From assembly GCF_024213555.1 (NCBI RefSeq), contig NZ_JANAVO010000004.1, positions 372,001-436,000 on the forward strand: a stretch of 64,000 nucleotides of DNA, given 5' to 3'. Within the stretch, counting starts at the first letter, position 1. The number at the start of each line of letters is the position of its first letter. The notes beneath the pieces were generated by a model that saw only the letters and a list, made by a program, of their open reading frames with translations, was not told where the DNA came from and made no database searches. Below are positions 9,364 to 17,288 of the stretch, one piece after another. This stretch comes from Allokutzneria sp. A3M-2-11 16 (lineage in GTDB: Bacteria; Actinomycetota; Actinomycetes; Mycobacteriales; Pseudonocardiaceae). The position numbers were made by a program, and so were the translations under genes.

Positions 9364-10788
9364 GTGCCGCCGTTTCCCGACGAGAGCCTCGAATTGCTCG
9401 AACTGGTCGCGAGCTACCAACAGAAACTCCTCACCGCTCCGCCCGACGCGCTGGTCCGGCCGGAGGCGACGGAATCGGGACTGCCGCCGGGCGACCTCGC
9501 GCTGCCGGAGCACGGGCTCGGTGCGGCCGAGGCGGTGACCGAGCTGTCGGAGCGGCTGCTGGAGACGGCGATCCGCTCGGCCGGGCCGCGGTTCTTCCAC
9601 TTCGTCATCGGCGGGGTGACCCCGGCCGCGCTGGCCGCGGACATGCTCACGTCCACGGCCGACCAGAACACCGGCATGTGGGTCAGCTCGCCGATCGGCG
9701 CGCACACGGAGGTCCTCGCGCTGCGCTGGTTGCGGGAGCTCTTCGGCTTGCCCGCGGCGTGGTCCGGGGTGCTCACCTCCGGCGCGACGATGGCGAACTT
9801 CGTCGGGCTCGCCTCCGCTCGCCGCTGGTGGGGCGCCAAGCACGGGGTCGACGTGGACGTGGAGGGCCTGTCCGGACTGCCGCGGGTTCCCGTTCTGGCG
9901 AGCGGACATCTGCACTCCAGCGCGGTGAAGTCGTTGGGAATGCTGGGGATCGGCCGCTCGTCGGTGCGCTTCCACCGCCGCGAGGACGGCAGCGTCGACC
10001 TGGCCGGGATGCGCGCGGACCTGGCCTCGCTCGGCGGCGCCCCGGCGATCATCTCGGCCAGCGCGGGCGAGGTGAACGCCGGCGCGTTCGACCCGATCTC
10101 CGAGCTGGCCGACCTCGCCGAGGAGTTCGGCGCCTGGCTGCACGTGGACGGCGCCTTCGGCCTGTTCGCCGCCGTTTCCGAGCGGACGCGGCACTTGGTC
10201 GCCGGTGTGGAAAGGGCCAACTCGGTCGGTTCGGACGGGCACAAGTGGCTGAACGTGCCCTACGACTGCGGTTTCGCGTTCGTGCGCCACCCGGAGCTGC
10301 TCGGGCCGATCTTCACCAACACGGCCGCCTACCTGCCCGGGGTGGAGCTGGAGCGACCCAACTACGGCAACCTCGGACCGGAGAGTTCGCGCCGCGCAAG
10401 GGCATTCGCGGTCTGGGCGACGCTCGCCGCCTACGGCCGGTCCGGGTACCGGAGGATGGTCGAGCGGCACCTCGACCTCGCGCAGCAGCTCGCCGAGCGC
10501 GTCCGCCGCGAGCCGTCGCTCGAGCTGCTCGCCGACGTGCCGCTCAACATCGTGTGCTTCCGCTACCACCCGGACGACGTCGCCGAGAACGAGCTGGACG
10601 CGCTCAACTCCGCCATCGCCGAGGCGGTGATCACCGATGGGCGCGTGCACTTCGGCTCGACCACCCACCGCGGCATGGTGGCGTTCCGGCCCGCCATCGT
10701 GAACTGGCGGACCGGACCCGCCGACATCGACCTCATCGTCGAGGTGGTGCTCGACCTAGCCGAGCGCGTTCGCCAGGTCGGCCCATAG
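9364..10788 (+). CDS. PLP-dependent group II amino-acid decarboxylase
   Basis: 474-aa fold-type I PLP enzyme of the aromatic-L-amino-acid/glutamate decarboxylase family. Seen in the sequence: GPRFFHFVIGG near the N-terminus, TSGATMANFVGL for cofactor binding, VDGAFGLFA with the PLP-binding Asp, and SVGSDGHKWLNVPYDCG with the Schiff-base lysine about K294. The family decarboxylates amino acids or, in some members, acts as an aldehyde synthase; the substrate is not predictable here. The GTG start follows AAAGGGG. Its 3' end overlaps the convergent PLP gene by 33 nt. Confidence 0.8.
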   Translation: MPPFPDESLELLELVASYQQKLLTAPPDALVRPEATESGLPPGDLALPEHGLGAAEAVTELSERLLETAIRSAGPRFFHFVIGGVTPAALAADMLTSTADQNTGMWVSSPIGAHTEVLALRWLRELFGLPAAWSGVLTSGATMANFVGLASARRWWGAKHGVDVDVEGLSGLPRVPVLASGHLHSSAVKSLGMLGIGRSSVRFHRREDGSVDLAGMRADLASLGGAPAIISASAGEVNAGAFDPISELADLAEEFGAWLHVDGAFGLFAAVSERTRHLVAGVERANSVGSDGHKWLNVPYDCGFAFVRHPELLGPIFTNTAAYLPGVELERPNYGNLGPESSRRARAFAVWATLAAYGRSGYRRMVERHLDLAQQLAERVRREPSLELLADVPLNIVCFRYHPDDVAENELDALNSAIAEAVITDGRVHFGSTTHRGMVAFRPAIVNWRTGPADIDLIVEVVLDLAERVRQVGP

Positions 10789-11952
10789 GTCTTCGGCGTG
10801 CTCGATGCCCACCGACATCCGGATGGTGCCCTCGGTGATGCCCGCCGCAGCGAGACCGGCCGCGTCGAGCTGCCGATGCGTGCTTGAAGATGGTTGCACC
10901 ACAAGGGTTTCGACCCCGCCGAGGGAGACCGCGAGCGTGGCGATGCGGATGCGTTCCAGGAACCGGACCGCGCCCTCGTGCCCCTCGGCGATGTCGAAGC
11001 TCACCAGCGAGCCGAAGTCGCCGAGCAGCTTGGTTGCGGTCTCGTGATCGGGATGGCTCGCCAAGCCCGGCCAGCGCACCGCGCCGATCGCGGGGTGCTC
11101 GACGAGGCGTTCGGCGAGCACCCGCGCGTTGGCGCACTGCTTCGCTTGGCGCAGCGGCAAAGTCTGGAGTCCGCGCGCGGTCAGCCACGCCGCGAACGGG
11201 TCCGCCGATGCGCCGTAGTCGACCACCTGGTGCCAGGTCTCGCGGTGGTGCTCCTCCTCGGCGAACACCACGACACCGCCGATGATGTCGGAGTGCCCGC
11301 CGAGGAACTTCGTGCTGGAGTGCAGCACGATGTGCGCGCCGTGCTCCAGCGGCCTGCACAGCAACGGCGACGCGAAAGTGTTGTCCACCACCACTGTCAG
11401 CCCCGCGTCGCGCCCGATCCGGGCCAACGCGGGCAGGTCGTTGACGCGCGTGGTGGGGTTGGCGATGGTCTCCAGGTAGAGCAGCCGGGTGTTCGGGCGC
11501 AGCGCTTCGGTCAGCTCCGAAGCCGCGCCGGAGAAGTAGCTGACCTCCACGCCGAACCGCTCGGAAATATCGCGCAGGACCGAGACGGTGCCGCCGTAGA
11601 GTGCGCTCTGCACGACCACGTGGTCGCCGGAGCGCAGCCGGGCCAGCAGCACCGAGCTGATCGCGCCCATGCCCGAGGCGGTGGCCACCGCGGCGACCCC
11701 GCCTTCGAGGTCGGCGACCGCTCTTTCGAGCGCGCGCGTGGTCGGGTTGCCGTACCTGCTGTAGGCGAACGAGCCGTCCGGTCCGGCCAGCGAGTCGGCG
11801 AGGCTCTCGGAATCGGTGAAGGCGAAGCTGGAGGTCTGGAAGATCGGCAGGCTCAGCGGCCGGACCCCTTCCAGGTGCGGTGCACGGATGTGCACGGCAC
11901 GGGTGCTGGGGTCGACTGCATCATGATCGGCGTCGTACCGTGAGGAACCCAT
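10756..11952 (-). CDS. Cys/Met-metabolism PLP enzyme (cystathionine gamma-synthase/lyase or Met gamma-lyase type)
   Basis: 398-aa trans-sulfuration family enzyme. Motifs: TRAVHIRAPHL at the N-terminus, YSRYGNPTTRALE, ATASGMGAISSVL, VVVDNTFASPLLCRPLEHGAHIV, and the lysine motif HSSTKFLGGHSD (about K215). The family covers MetB, MetC, cystathionine gamma-lyase and methionine gamma-lyase; sequence alone does not choose between them. It is divergent from a MocR-type regulator 58 bp away, which suggests direct control by that protein. It might compensate for the decayed metY at 16.7 kb if it can use O-acetylhomoserine (inference). Confidence 0.8.
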   Translation of the reverse strand: MGSSRYDADHDAVDPSTRAVHIRAPHLEGVRPLSLPIFQTSSFAFTDSESLADSLAGPDGSFAYSRYGNPTTRALERAVADLEGGVAAVATASGMGAISSVLLARLRSGDHVVVQSALYGGTVSVLRDISERFGVEVSYFSGAASELTEALRPNTRLLYLETIANPTTRVNDLPALARIGRDAGLTVVVDNTFASPLLCRPLEHGAHIVLHSSTKFLGGHSDIIGGVVVFAEEEHHRETWHQVVDYGASADPFAAWLTARGLQTLPLRQAKQCANARVLAERLVEHPAIGAVRWPGLASHPDHETATKLLGDFGSLVSFDIAEGHEGAVRFLERIRIATLAVSLGGVETLVVQPSSSTHRQLDAAGLAAAGITEGTIRMSVGIEHAEDLWADLANALG

Positions 11953-11989
11953 TCCAAGAGCTTCACGACCGGGCCCGGTTGACCGGCAG

Positions 11990-12011
11990 CACCAATCAGG
12001 GCCAATTGGTG
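11990..12011. promoter_or_regulatory. Putative MocR operator between divergent genes
   Basis: Inverted repeat CACCAAT-N8-ATTGGTG in the 58-64 bp gap between the Cys/Met-type PLP gene and the MocR gene, with a CCAATTGG core. It overlaps the likely start region of the regulator, which would suit autoregulation plus control of the divergent enzyme. Inference only. Confidence 0.45.
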
Positions 12012-12016
12012 TGCCG

Positions 12017-13501
12017 ATGAGAATCCTGTCCTGCGAGGAGCTGGTGACGCTGCTGGGCCGCTGGTCCGGCGGGCGTGGCGCGCTCTACCTCTTACTGGCC
12101 GCCAGGCTGCGCTTCCTCATCGACGAGGGGCAGATCCGGGCGGGCACCACCCTGCCGACCGACCGCGCGCTCGCGCTGGCCCTCGCCGTCGGCCGCAGCA
12201 CGATCATCTCCGCCTACGACGTGCTGCGCCAGGAAGGGCGGATAGTCCGCAGGCAGGGCAGCGGCACCCAGGTCGCCGACGCCCGCGTCCCGGCCGCCCC
12301 GACCGGCGCCGAGGGCAGCATGAACACGCTGTTCCTGCACTTGATGGAGCCGCCGGACGACATCGTGCAGCTCGGCTGCGCGGCCCCGGCCGCTCCCCCG
12401 CCCGAGCTGGCCGATGCCTACCGCCGGGCGCTGGACGGTTTCGTCAGCGACCCCGGCGGGGACATCGGCTATCACCCGGCCGGGCTAGGTGAGCTGCGGG
12501 CGGCGATCGCGCGGCGCTACACCGCGCGCGGAGTGCCCACCGGCGCCGAGCAGGTCATGATCACCACCGGCGCGCAGCAGGCGCTCGCGCTGATCACCAG
12601 CACGTTCCTCACCACGGGCGACGGTGTGGTGTGCGAGACGCCGAGCTACCCGGGGGCACTGGAGCTCTTCCGCGACACCGGCGCGGTGATCAGCGCGGCG
12701 GAGTGCGGGCCGGACGGGCTGGACCACGCGGAGTTCCTGCGGCTGCTCGCCCGCGAACGCACCCGGTTGGGCTACCTCATCCCGACGCACCAGAACCCGA
12801 CCGGGGCGGTGCTGCCGCCGTTGCTGCGACGGCACATCGTGCTGCGCGCGGCCGAGCTGGGCGTGCCGTTGGTGGAGGACGAGGCGCTGGCGGAGCTGGG
12901 CTTCGACGACGTCGTGCCGCCGTCGCTGGCGAGCTACGCGCCGGACGGCGACATCCTCACGGTGGGATCGCTGAGCAAGCTGGTCTGGGGCGGGTTGCGG
13001 ATCGGCTGGGTGCGCGGCCCCGCGGCCCGGATCGCCCGGCTGGCGCGAGTGAAGGCGCTGCACGACATGGGCAGTTCGGTGCTCCCGCAGCGCGCGGTGC
13101 TGGAGCTGCTGCCGCAGCTGCCAGAGCTGCGCGCACGGCGGGTGGCGGAGCTGCGCAGGTGCCACGACCGGCTGCGCGAACGGTTGGCGGCGCGGCTGCC
13201 GGAGTGGACGCCGCGGCCGGTGACCGGCGGGCAGACCCTGTGGGTGCGGTTGCCGCACGGCAGCGCGTCGGCCTTCGCCCAGATCGCCCTGCGCCAAGGG
13301 ATCGCACTGCTGGCCAGCCCCGGTTTCTCCGCGCGCGGAGACTGCGACGACCACCTGCGCATCCCGTTCCTCAGCGCTCCCGAGGAGCTGACCGCGGTGG
13401 TGGACCGGCTGGCCGACGTGTGGCAGCGGTTCGCCGCTAACAGACCTTCAACGGTAATTGGTGAAGTGTTGACGACTCCTGGGGCGCCGACAAAGGTCTG
13501 A
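12017..13501 (+). CDS. MocR-family regulator (GntR HTH plus aminotransferase-like domain)
   Basis: 494 aa from the ATG; a GTG lies two codons upstream. A winged helix of GntR type occupies about residues 15-85 (TLPTDRALALALAVGRSTIISAYDVLRQEGRIVRRQGSGT). A full fold-type I aminotransferase-like domain follows, with TTGAQQALALI, LIPTHQNPTGAVLP and SLSKLVWGGLRIGW (PLP lysine about K321). Such proteins sense PLP or an external aldimine and usually regulate a neighbouring PLP or vitamin B6 gene. The obvious target is the divergent Cys/Met-type enzyme. There is no clear Shine-Dalgarno sequence. Confidence 0.85.
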   Translation: MRILSCEELVTLLGRWSGGRGALYLLLAARLRFLIDEGQIRAGTTLPTDRALALALAVGRSTIISAYDVLRQEGRIVRRQGSGTQVADARVPAAPTGAEGSMNTLFLHLMEPPDDIVQLGCAAPAAPPPELADAYRRALDGFVSDPGGDIGYHPAGLGELRAAIARRYTARGVPTGAEQVMITTGAQQALALITSTFLTTGDGVVCETPSYPGALELFRDTGAVISAAECGPDGLDHAEFLRLLARERTRLGYLIPTHQNPTGAVLPPLLRRHIVLRAAELGVPLVEDEALAELGFDDVVPPSLASYAPDGDILTVGSLSKLVWGGLRIGWVRGPAARIARLARVKALHDMGSSVLPQRAVLELLPQLPELRARRVAELRRCHDRLRERLAARLPEWTPRPVTGGQTLWVRLPHGSASAFAQIALRQGIALLASPGFSARGDCDDHLRIPFLSAPEELTAVVDRLADVWQRFAANRPSTVIGEVLTTPGAPTKV

Positions 13502-13535
13502 AGACGTCGAGTGTCGGTTCTCCAGGAGGTCACCG

Positions 13536-15458
13536 ATGTCCGTTTCCCCTGCCTTACGCGCGGCGGTCCTCGTGGCCGTCGCCGCGCTCGCGCTGCCGAC
13601 CACCGGCGCCGCCGCTCCTGATCCCGGCCGCCAGGGCGACTACGCCGCGGCGGCCAAGGAGTTCGGCGTTCCGGAGAGCGTGCTGCTGGGGGTGTCGTTC
13701 CTGGAATCGCGGTGGGACACCAACGCGGGCGCTCCGAGCCGCGGCGCGGGCTACGGCCCGATGCACCTGACGGACGCCGCGGCCCTCGATGTGGACGAGC
13801 ACGACCACCACGGCTCGGACGCCGAGGACCCGCGCGGTGATCTGCGGCGGCCCCTCAAGGCAGTGGACAGCGTGCCTCAGCAGGCCGTTCCGGCTGAGCT
13901 GCGGACGATCGAAGCGGCGGAGCGGTTGACCGGCGTCGACCGCGCGGTGCTGCGGACCAACGCACGGCAGAACATCCGCGGCGGCGCGGCGTTGCTCGCT
14001 TCGCACCACCGCGCTGTCGGCGATTGGTACGGCGCGGTCGCGAAGTACAGCGGCGCCAAGGACACCGGGACCGCGAAGCGCTTCGCCGACGACGTCTTCG
14101 AGGTGATCCGTTCGGGGGAAGCGCGCACCACCGACGACGGGCACGCGGTGCGGCTGAGCGCCGTGGACCTCAAGGCGGACACCGGGATCATCGACCGGAT
14201 GGGCTTGAAACCCAGTGCTCCCAACGAGACCGAGTGCCCGACCGATCTCGGCTGCGAGTGGCTCCCGGCGGCCTACGAGCACCACACGCCGACCGATCCG
14301 GAGAAGTACGGCAACCACGACAAGGCGAACCGGCCCGTGGACATGCCGATCAAGTACATCATCATCCACGACACCGAGGGCTACTGGGACACCACGCTCC
14401 GGCTGATCAAGGACCCGAAGTGGGTGAGCTGGCAGTACTCGCTGCGCTCCTCCGACGGCCACATCGCCCAGCACGTCAAGGCGAAGGACGTCGCGTGGCA
14501 CGCGGGCAACTGGTACGTCAACACGCACTCGATCGGCCTTGAGCACGAAGGGTTCGCGGCGAAGGGCACCTGGTACACCGAGGCGATGTACCGGACCTCC
14601 GCGCGGCTCGTGCGGTACCTGGCGCTCAAGCACAACGTTCCACTGGACCGCGCGCACATCCTCGGCCACGACAACGTTCCCGGGGTCGCGCCCGCCAAGG
14701 TCCGCGGCATGCACTGGGATCCGGGCCCCTACTGGGACTGGGCGCACTACTTCGACCTGCTGAAGGCGCCGTTCACCGCGCGCGGCGGCAAGAACTCCGG
14801 CATCGTCACGATCAAGCCGAACTACGCAACGAACCACCCGCCGATGTACGGCTGCGACAGCAAGAAGCCCGCCGAGATCTGCCCGACCCGTGGCACCACA
14901 ACGGTTTTCCTGCACACCGAACCGCGCGCGGACGCCCCGCTGGTCAAGGACATCGGTCTGCGCCCGGACGGCAGCAACAGCACTCGGCAGGTCAGCGACA
15001 TCGGCGGCCGCGTCGACACCGGCCAGCGGTTCGCCGTCGCCGACCACTCCGGGGACTGGACCGCCGTGTGGTACCTCGGCCAGAAAGCGTGGTTCCACAA
15101 CCCGTCCAGCGCTCCGGCCGCCGTGCCCGGCACCGGATTCGTGGTGACTCCGCGCCCAGGCCGTGCTTCGGTCCCGGTCTTCGGCATCGCCTATCCGGAG
15201 GCTTCGGCCTACGAGGGCACCGGTGTCCCCGTGCAGACCGTGGAACCGTTGCAGTACACCATGTTGCCCGGTCAGCGGTATGTGGCCGGTGATCTCGCGG
15301 TGCCCACCGAGTACTACTTCGCCAAGGAGTGGGCCGGCCCGCGCGTCGTCGTGCGCGGCAAGGAGCGCTACTACCAGGTGTTCTTCGGCCACCGCGTCGC
15401 CTACGTGAAGGCCGCCGACGTCCACGTGCTCCCGGGCGCCATCGGAGCTCCGCGCTAG
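13536..15458 (+). CDS. Secreted N-acetylmuramoyl-L-alanine amidase with extra domains
   Basis: 640 aa with a Sec signal peptide (about residues 1-27, ending ..TTGAAAPDP). Residues ~40-75 (VPESVLLGVSFLESRWD..GYGPMHL) look like a lytic-transglycosylase-type segment with a candidate Glu at E57. An amidase_2/PGRP domain follows at ~270-400: KYIIIHDTEG (zinc ligand about H278), GLEHEGF, HILGHDN (about H378) and HWDPGPYWDW (about H393/D395). The last ~200 residues resemble SH3-like wall binding. It should cleave the muramyl-peptide bond of peptidoglycan outside the cell. A perfect AGGAGGT precedes the ATG. Ends at a strong hairpin shared with metX. Confidence 0.85.
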   Translation: MSVSPALRAAVLVAVAALALPTTGAAAPDPGRQGDYAAAAKEFGVPESVLLGVSFLESRWDTNAGAPSRGAGYGPMHLTDAAALDVDEHDHHGSDAEDPRGDLRRPLKAVDSVPQQAVPAELRTIEAAERLTGVDRAVLRTNARQNIRGGAALLASHHRAVGDWYGAVAKYSGAKDTGTAKRFADDVFEVIRSGEARTTDDGHAVRLSAVDLKADTGIIDRMGLKPSAPNETECPTDLGCEWLPAAYEHHTPTDPEKYGNHDKANRPVDMPIKYIIIHDTEGYWDTTLRLIKDPKWVSWQYSLRSSDGHIAQHVKAKDVAWHAGNWYVNTHSIGLEHEGFAAKGTWYTEAMYRTSARLVRYLALKHNVPLDRAHILGHDNVPGVAPAKVRGMHWDPGPYWDWAHYFDLLKAPFTARGGKNSGIVTIKPNYATNHPPMYGCDSKKPAEICPTRGTTTVFLHTEPRADAPLVKDIGLRPDGSNSTRQVSDIGGRVDTGQRFAVADHSGDWTAVWYLGQKAWFHNPSSAPAAVPGTGFVVTPRPGRASVPVFGIAYPEASAYEGTGVPVQTVEPLQYTMLPGQRYVAGDLAVPTEYYFAKEWAGPRVVVRGKERYYQVFFGHRVAYVKAADVHVLPGAIGAPR

Positions 15459-15462
15459 GGGC

Positions 15463-15503
15463 AGTGCGGCATTCGCTGCGTTCGGCGCAACGAATGCCGC
15501 ACT
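15463..15503. terminator. Bidirectional hairpin between amidase gene and metX
   Basis: A 13-bp perfect stem (AGTGCGGCATTCG paired with CGAATGCCGCACT) encloses a second nested stem TGCG-TTCGG-CGCA. It lies exactly between two convergent stop codons and lacks a T tract, so it may act as a bidirectional intrinsic or stalling terminator. Confidence 0.75.
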
Positions 15504-15507
15504 GGCT

Positions 15508-16629
15508 TCACTTCGGGTCGAGCAGGTCGGCGACGATGCGTCCGACCTGGTCGGCCTCGATGAGCAGGCCGTCATGGCCGTGGTCGGAGTGGATCACCTG
15601 GAGCGGCCCCGCCGTGGCGATGTGGTCGGCGAGGAACTGCTGCTGCTCCAAGGGGTAGAGGCGGTCGCTGTCCACTCCGGCGACGGCGATCCGCGCGGTG
15701 ATCCGGCTCAGCGCCGCCTCGACGCCGCCCCGGTCCTTGCCGACGTTGTGGCTCATCATGGCCCGCGTCAGGGCGACGTAGGTCCCAGCGTCGAAGCGCC
15801 GCAACAGCTTCCGCGCACTGTGGTCCAAATAGGACTCAAGGGCGAAGCGGTCCTCACCGGGCTGGCGCGTCTGGCCGAACCGCACTTCCAGCTCGGCCGG
15901 GGTGCGGTAGGTGGTGTGCGCGATCCGCCTGGCGACGCTGAGCCCGAGGTGCGGGCCCACCTCTTCGTCGTAGTAGTCCCCGCCGCGCCAGGCGGGATCG
16001 CTGTAGATGGCGCTCAACTGCGTGTAGCACCAGGCGATCTGCTCGGCCGACGCGGCCGCGGTACCGGCGAGCAGCAGCGCGGAGTCCACCCGATCGGGTT
16101 GGTCGACGGCCCACTCCAGCGTCCGCATGCAGCCCAGGGAGCCGCCGATCACCGCGGCCCAGCGCCGCACACCGAGCTCGTCGGCGAGATGCGCCTCGGC
16201 CCGGACCATGTCCCGCACGGACAGCTCCGGGAACCGGCTGCCCCACGGTTTCCCTTGCGGGTCAAGGGAAGACGGCCCGGTGCTGCCCTGACAACCGCCG
16301 AGCGCGTTGGCGCAGACGACGAACCAGCGGTCGGGGTCGATCGTGCGCCCCTCCCCGACCAGACCGTTCCACCACCCCGGATCGGACTCGCCGCCCGTCA
16401 CGTGGCTGTCCCCGGTGAGCGCGTGCTCCACCAGGACCGCGTTGCCGCCGTCCGGGGCCAGCGTTCCCCACGTCTCGTAGGCCAGCTTCCCCCCGAGCAG
16501 GACTCCGCCGGACTGGAGCGGGAACGGGTCGGGCAACGCGAGGAACTTCCGGTGTCCGACGGGGTCCCCGTCCCGCCACGCGTTCGTGACGGGAGGGGTG
16601 GTGGACACGTCCGGGCGCACCAGGGTCAT
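15508..16629 (-). CDS. metX: Homoserine O-acetyltransferase MetX
   Basis: 373-aa alpha/beta-hydrolase that acetylates L-homoserine with acetyl-CoA in methionine synthesis. Family signatures: LAYETWGTL, HALTGDSHV, NALGGCQGSTGPSS, and the nucleophile elbow GGSLGCMR (about S164), followed by RTLEWAVDQPDRV. The C-terminal DSDRLYP and SDHGHDGLL segments supply the Asp and His of the triad. The usual elbow is GGSMGG, so LGC is a mild variant. The ATG overlaps the stop of the decayed metY immediately upstream, showing a former metY-metX operon; metX itself looks intact. Confidence 0.93.
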   Translation of the reverse strand: MTLVRPDVSTTPPVTNAWRDGDPVGHRKFLALPDPFPLQSGGVLLGGKLAYETWGTLAPDGGNAVLVEHALTGDSHVTGGESDPGWWNGLVGEGRTIDPDRWFVVCANALGGCQGSTGPSSLDPQGKPWGSRFPELSVRDMVRAEAHLADELGVRRWAAVIGGSLGCMRTLEWAVDQPDRVDSALLLAGTAAASAEQIAWCYTQLSAIYSDPAWRGGDYYDEEVGPHLGLSVARRIAHTTYRTPAELEVRFGQTRQPGEDRFALESYLDHSARKLLRRFDAGTYVALTRAMMSHNVGKDRGGVEAALSRITARIAVAGVDSDRLYPLEQQQFLADHIATAGPLQVIHSDHGHDGLLIEADQVGRIVADLLDPK

Positions 16630-16905
16630 TGACTCAACGCCGCCTTCGCCGCACGGAAACCCGATTCACAATCGGCTTTCAGGTTTTCGGAGAGCTGACT
16701 GTGGTTGGTGCTCACTGGGCGCGCGACCGCGCCGCGCACATCGCCGATGTTGACCAAGTGGCTGAACAACTCCAACCCATTCACGAATGCGCGTCGCATC
16801 CACATCGTCGCGAAGCCCGAAAACTACCACCGCCCCCGCATCGCGCGGGAGGCACCACCGCGCCAACTCGGACCGCGCTGTCCGCGAGCGCCTACCCGTC
16901 GCTCA
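16626..16905 (-). pseudogene. metY: Eroded 3' remnant of metY (O-acetylhomoserine sulfhydrylase)
   Basis: Only the C-terminal ~90 codons are recognisable, in two reading frames. One frame gives CLPRDAGAVVVFGLRDDVDA, matching the MetY segment near its C-terminus. After a frameshift around 16790 the next frame gives FVNGLELFSHLVNIGDVR, ARPVSTNHSQLS and ESGFRAAKAALSQ-stop. The block that normally lies between the HSQL motif and the C-terminal helix is missing. The stop codon still overlaps the metX ATG, preserving the ancestral coupling. Upstream of ~16905 nothing MetY-like remains, and the DUF2075 island begins shortly after, so loss of the 5' part may be linked to an insertion. Confidence 0.8.
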
Positions 16906-17007
16906 ACGACGTCTCGACTCCATACAGCAGAAAGAAAGCATTGAACGCGGAGAGCGCTCACTGGTCGTGGGGGGTCGACCTCAGCAAAGCCCTTTCGAGG
17001 AGCACAG

Positions 17008-17200
17008 ATGTCTTCGTCCGAAGTCGTCGACGCGCTCCTGGACGCCTTCAACTTCCGCACCACCAGACCACCCCGGAAATCCGCGCGCTACGAGGACCCG
17101 CGGTGGAACGCCGACCGGCACTGCCCCGTGCTCGACCTGTTCCGTGCGGAACTCCCGACCCGCATGGCCTGGCACTCTGACCCGGCGACCATCTCAGGCG
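17008..17200 (+). pseudogene. Possible 5' gene fragment of unknown function
   Basis: ATG at 17008 has a good GAGGAG six bases upstream and begins MSSSEVVDALLDAFNF. For about 60 codons the third positions are almost all G or C, as in the real genes here. After ~17196 codon use becomes irregular, and the frame merely stays open for another 330 bp into the next gene in a different frame. I read this as a truncated gene or a very small one whose true end is lost. No family recognised. It sits between the metY remnant and the DUF2075 pair. Confidence 0.3.
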
Positions 17201-17213
17201 TCTGCCCAAATCC

Positions 17214-17254
17214 GGCCTGGTTTGCCAGGCCCGCAAATCCACTCGGACTAGCCT
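17214..17254 (+). promoter_or_regulatory. Putative promoter with palindrome for the first DUF2075 gene
   Basis: A perfect hairpin GGCCTGG-TTTG-CCAGGCC (17214-17231) is followed 17 bp later by a -10-like TAGCCT (17249-17254). The right arm of the palindrome covers the expected -35 position, so it could be an operator. Transcription would begin near 17261, giving a short leader with GGGGGG before the GTG at 17289. Confidence 0.35.
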
Positions 17255-17288
17255 GTGTTGACGATCAAGCGTCCGCACGGGGGGTCCG

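Noticed and set aside
11990-12011. Riboswitch upstream of the MocR or metX genes
   Set aside because: Gaps are too short (58 bp and none) and show only small palindromes; no SAM or B12 riboswitch core seen.
9364-13501. Decarboxylase, PLP enzyme and TenA-like gene as a natural-product cluster
   Set aside because: No core synthase, carrier protein or tailoring set nearby; each gene has its own direction and its own promoter region.
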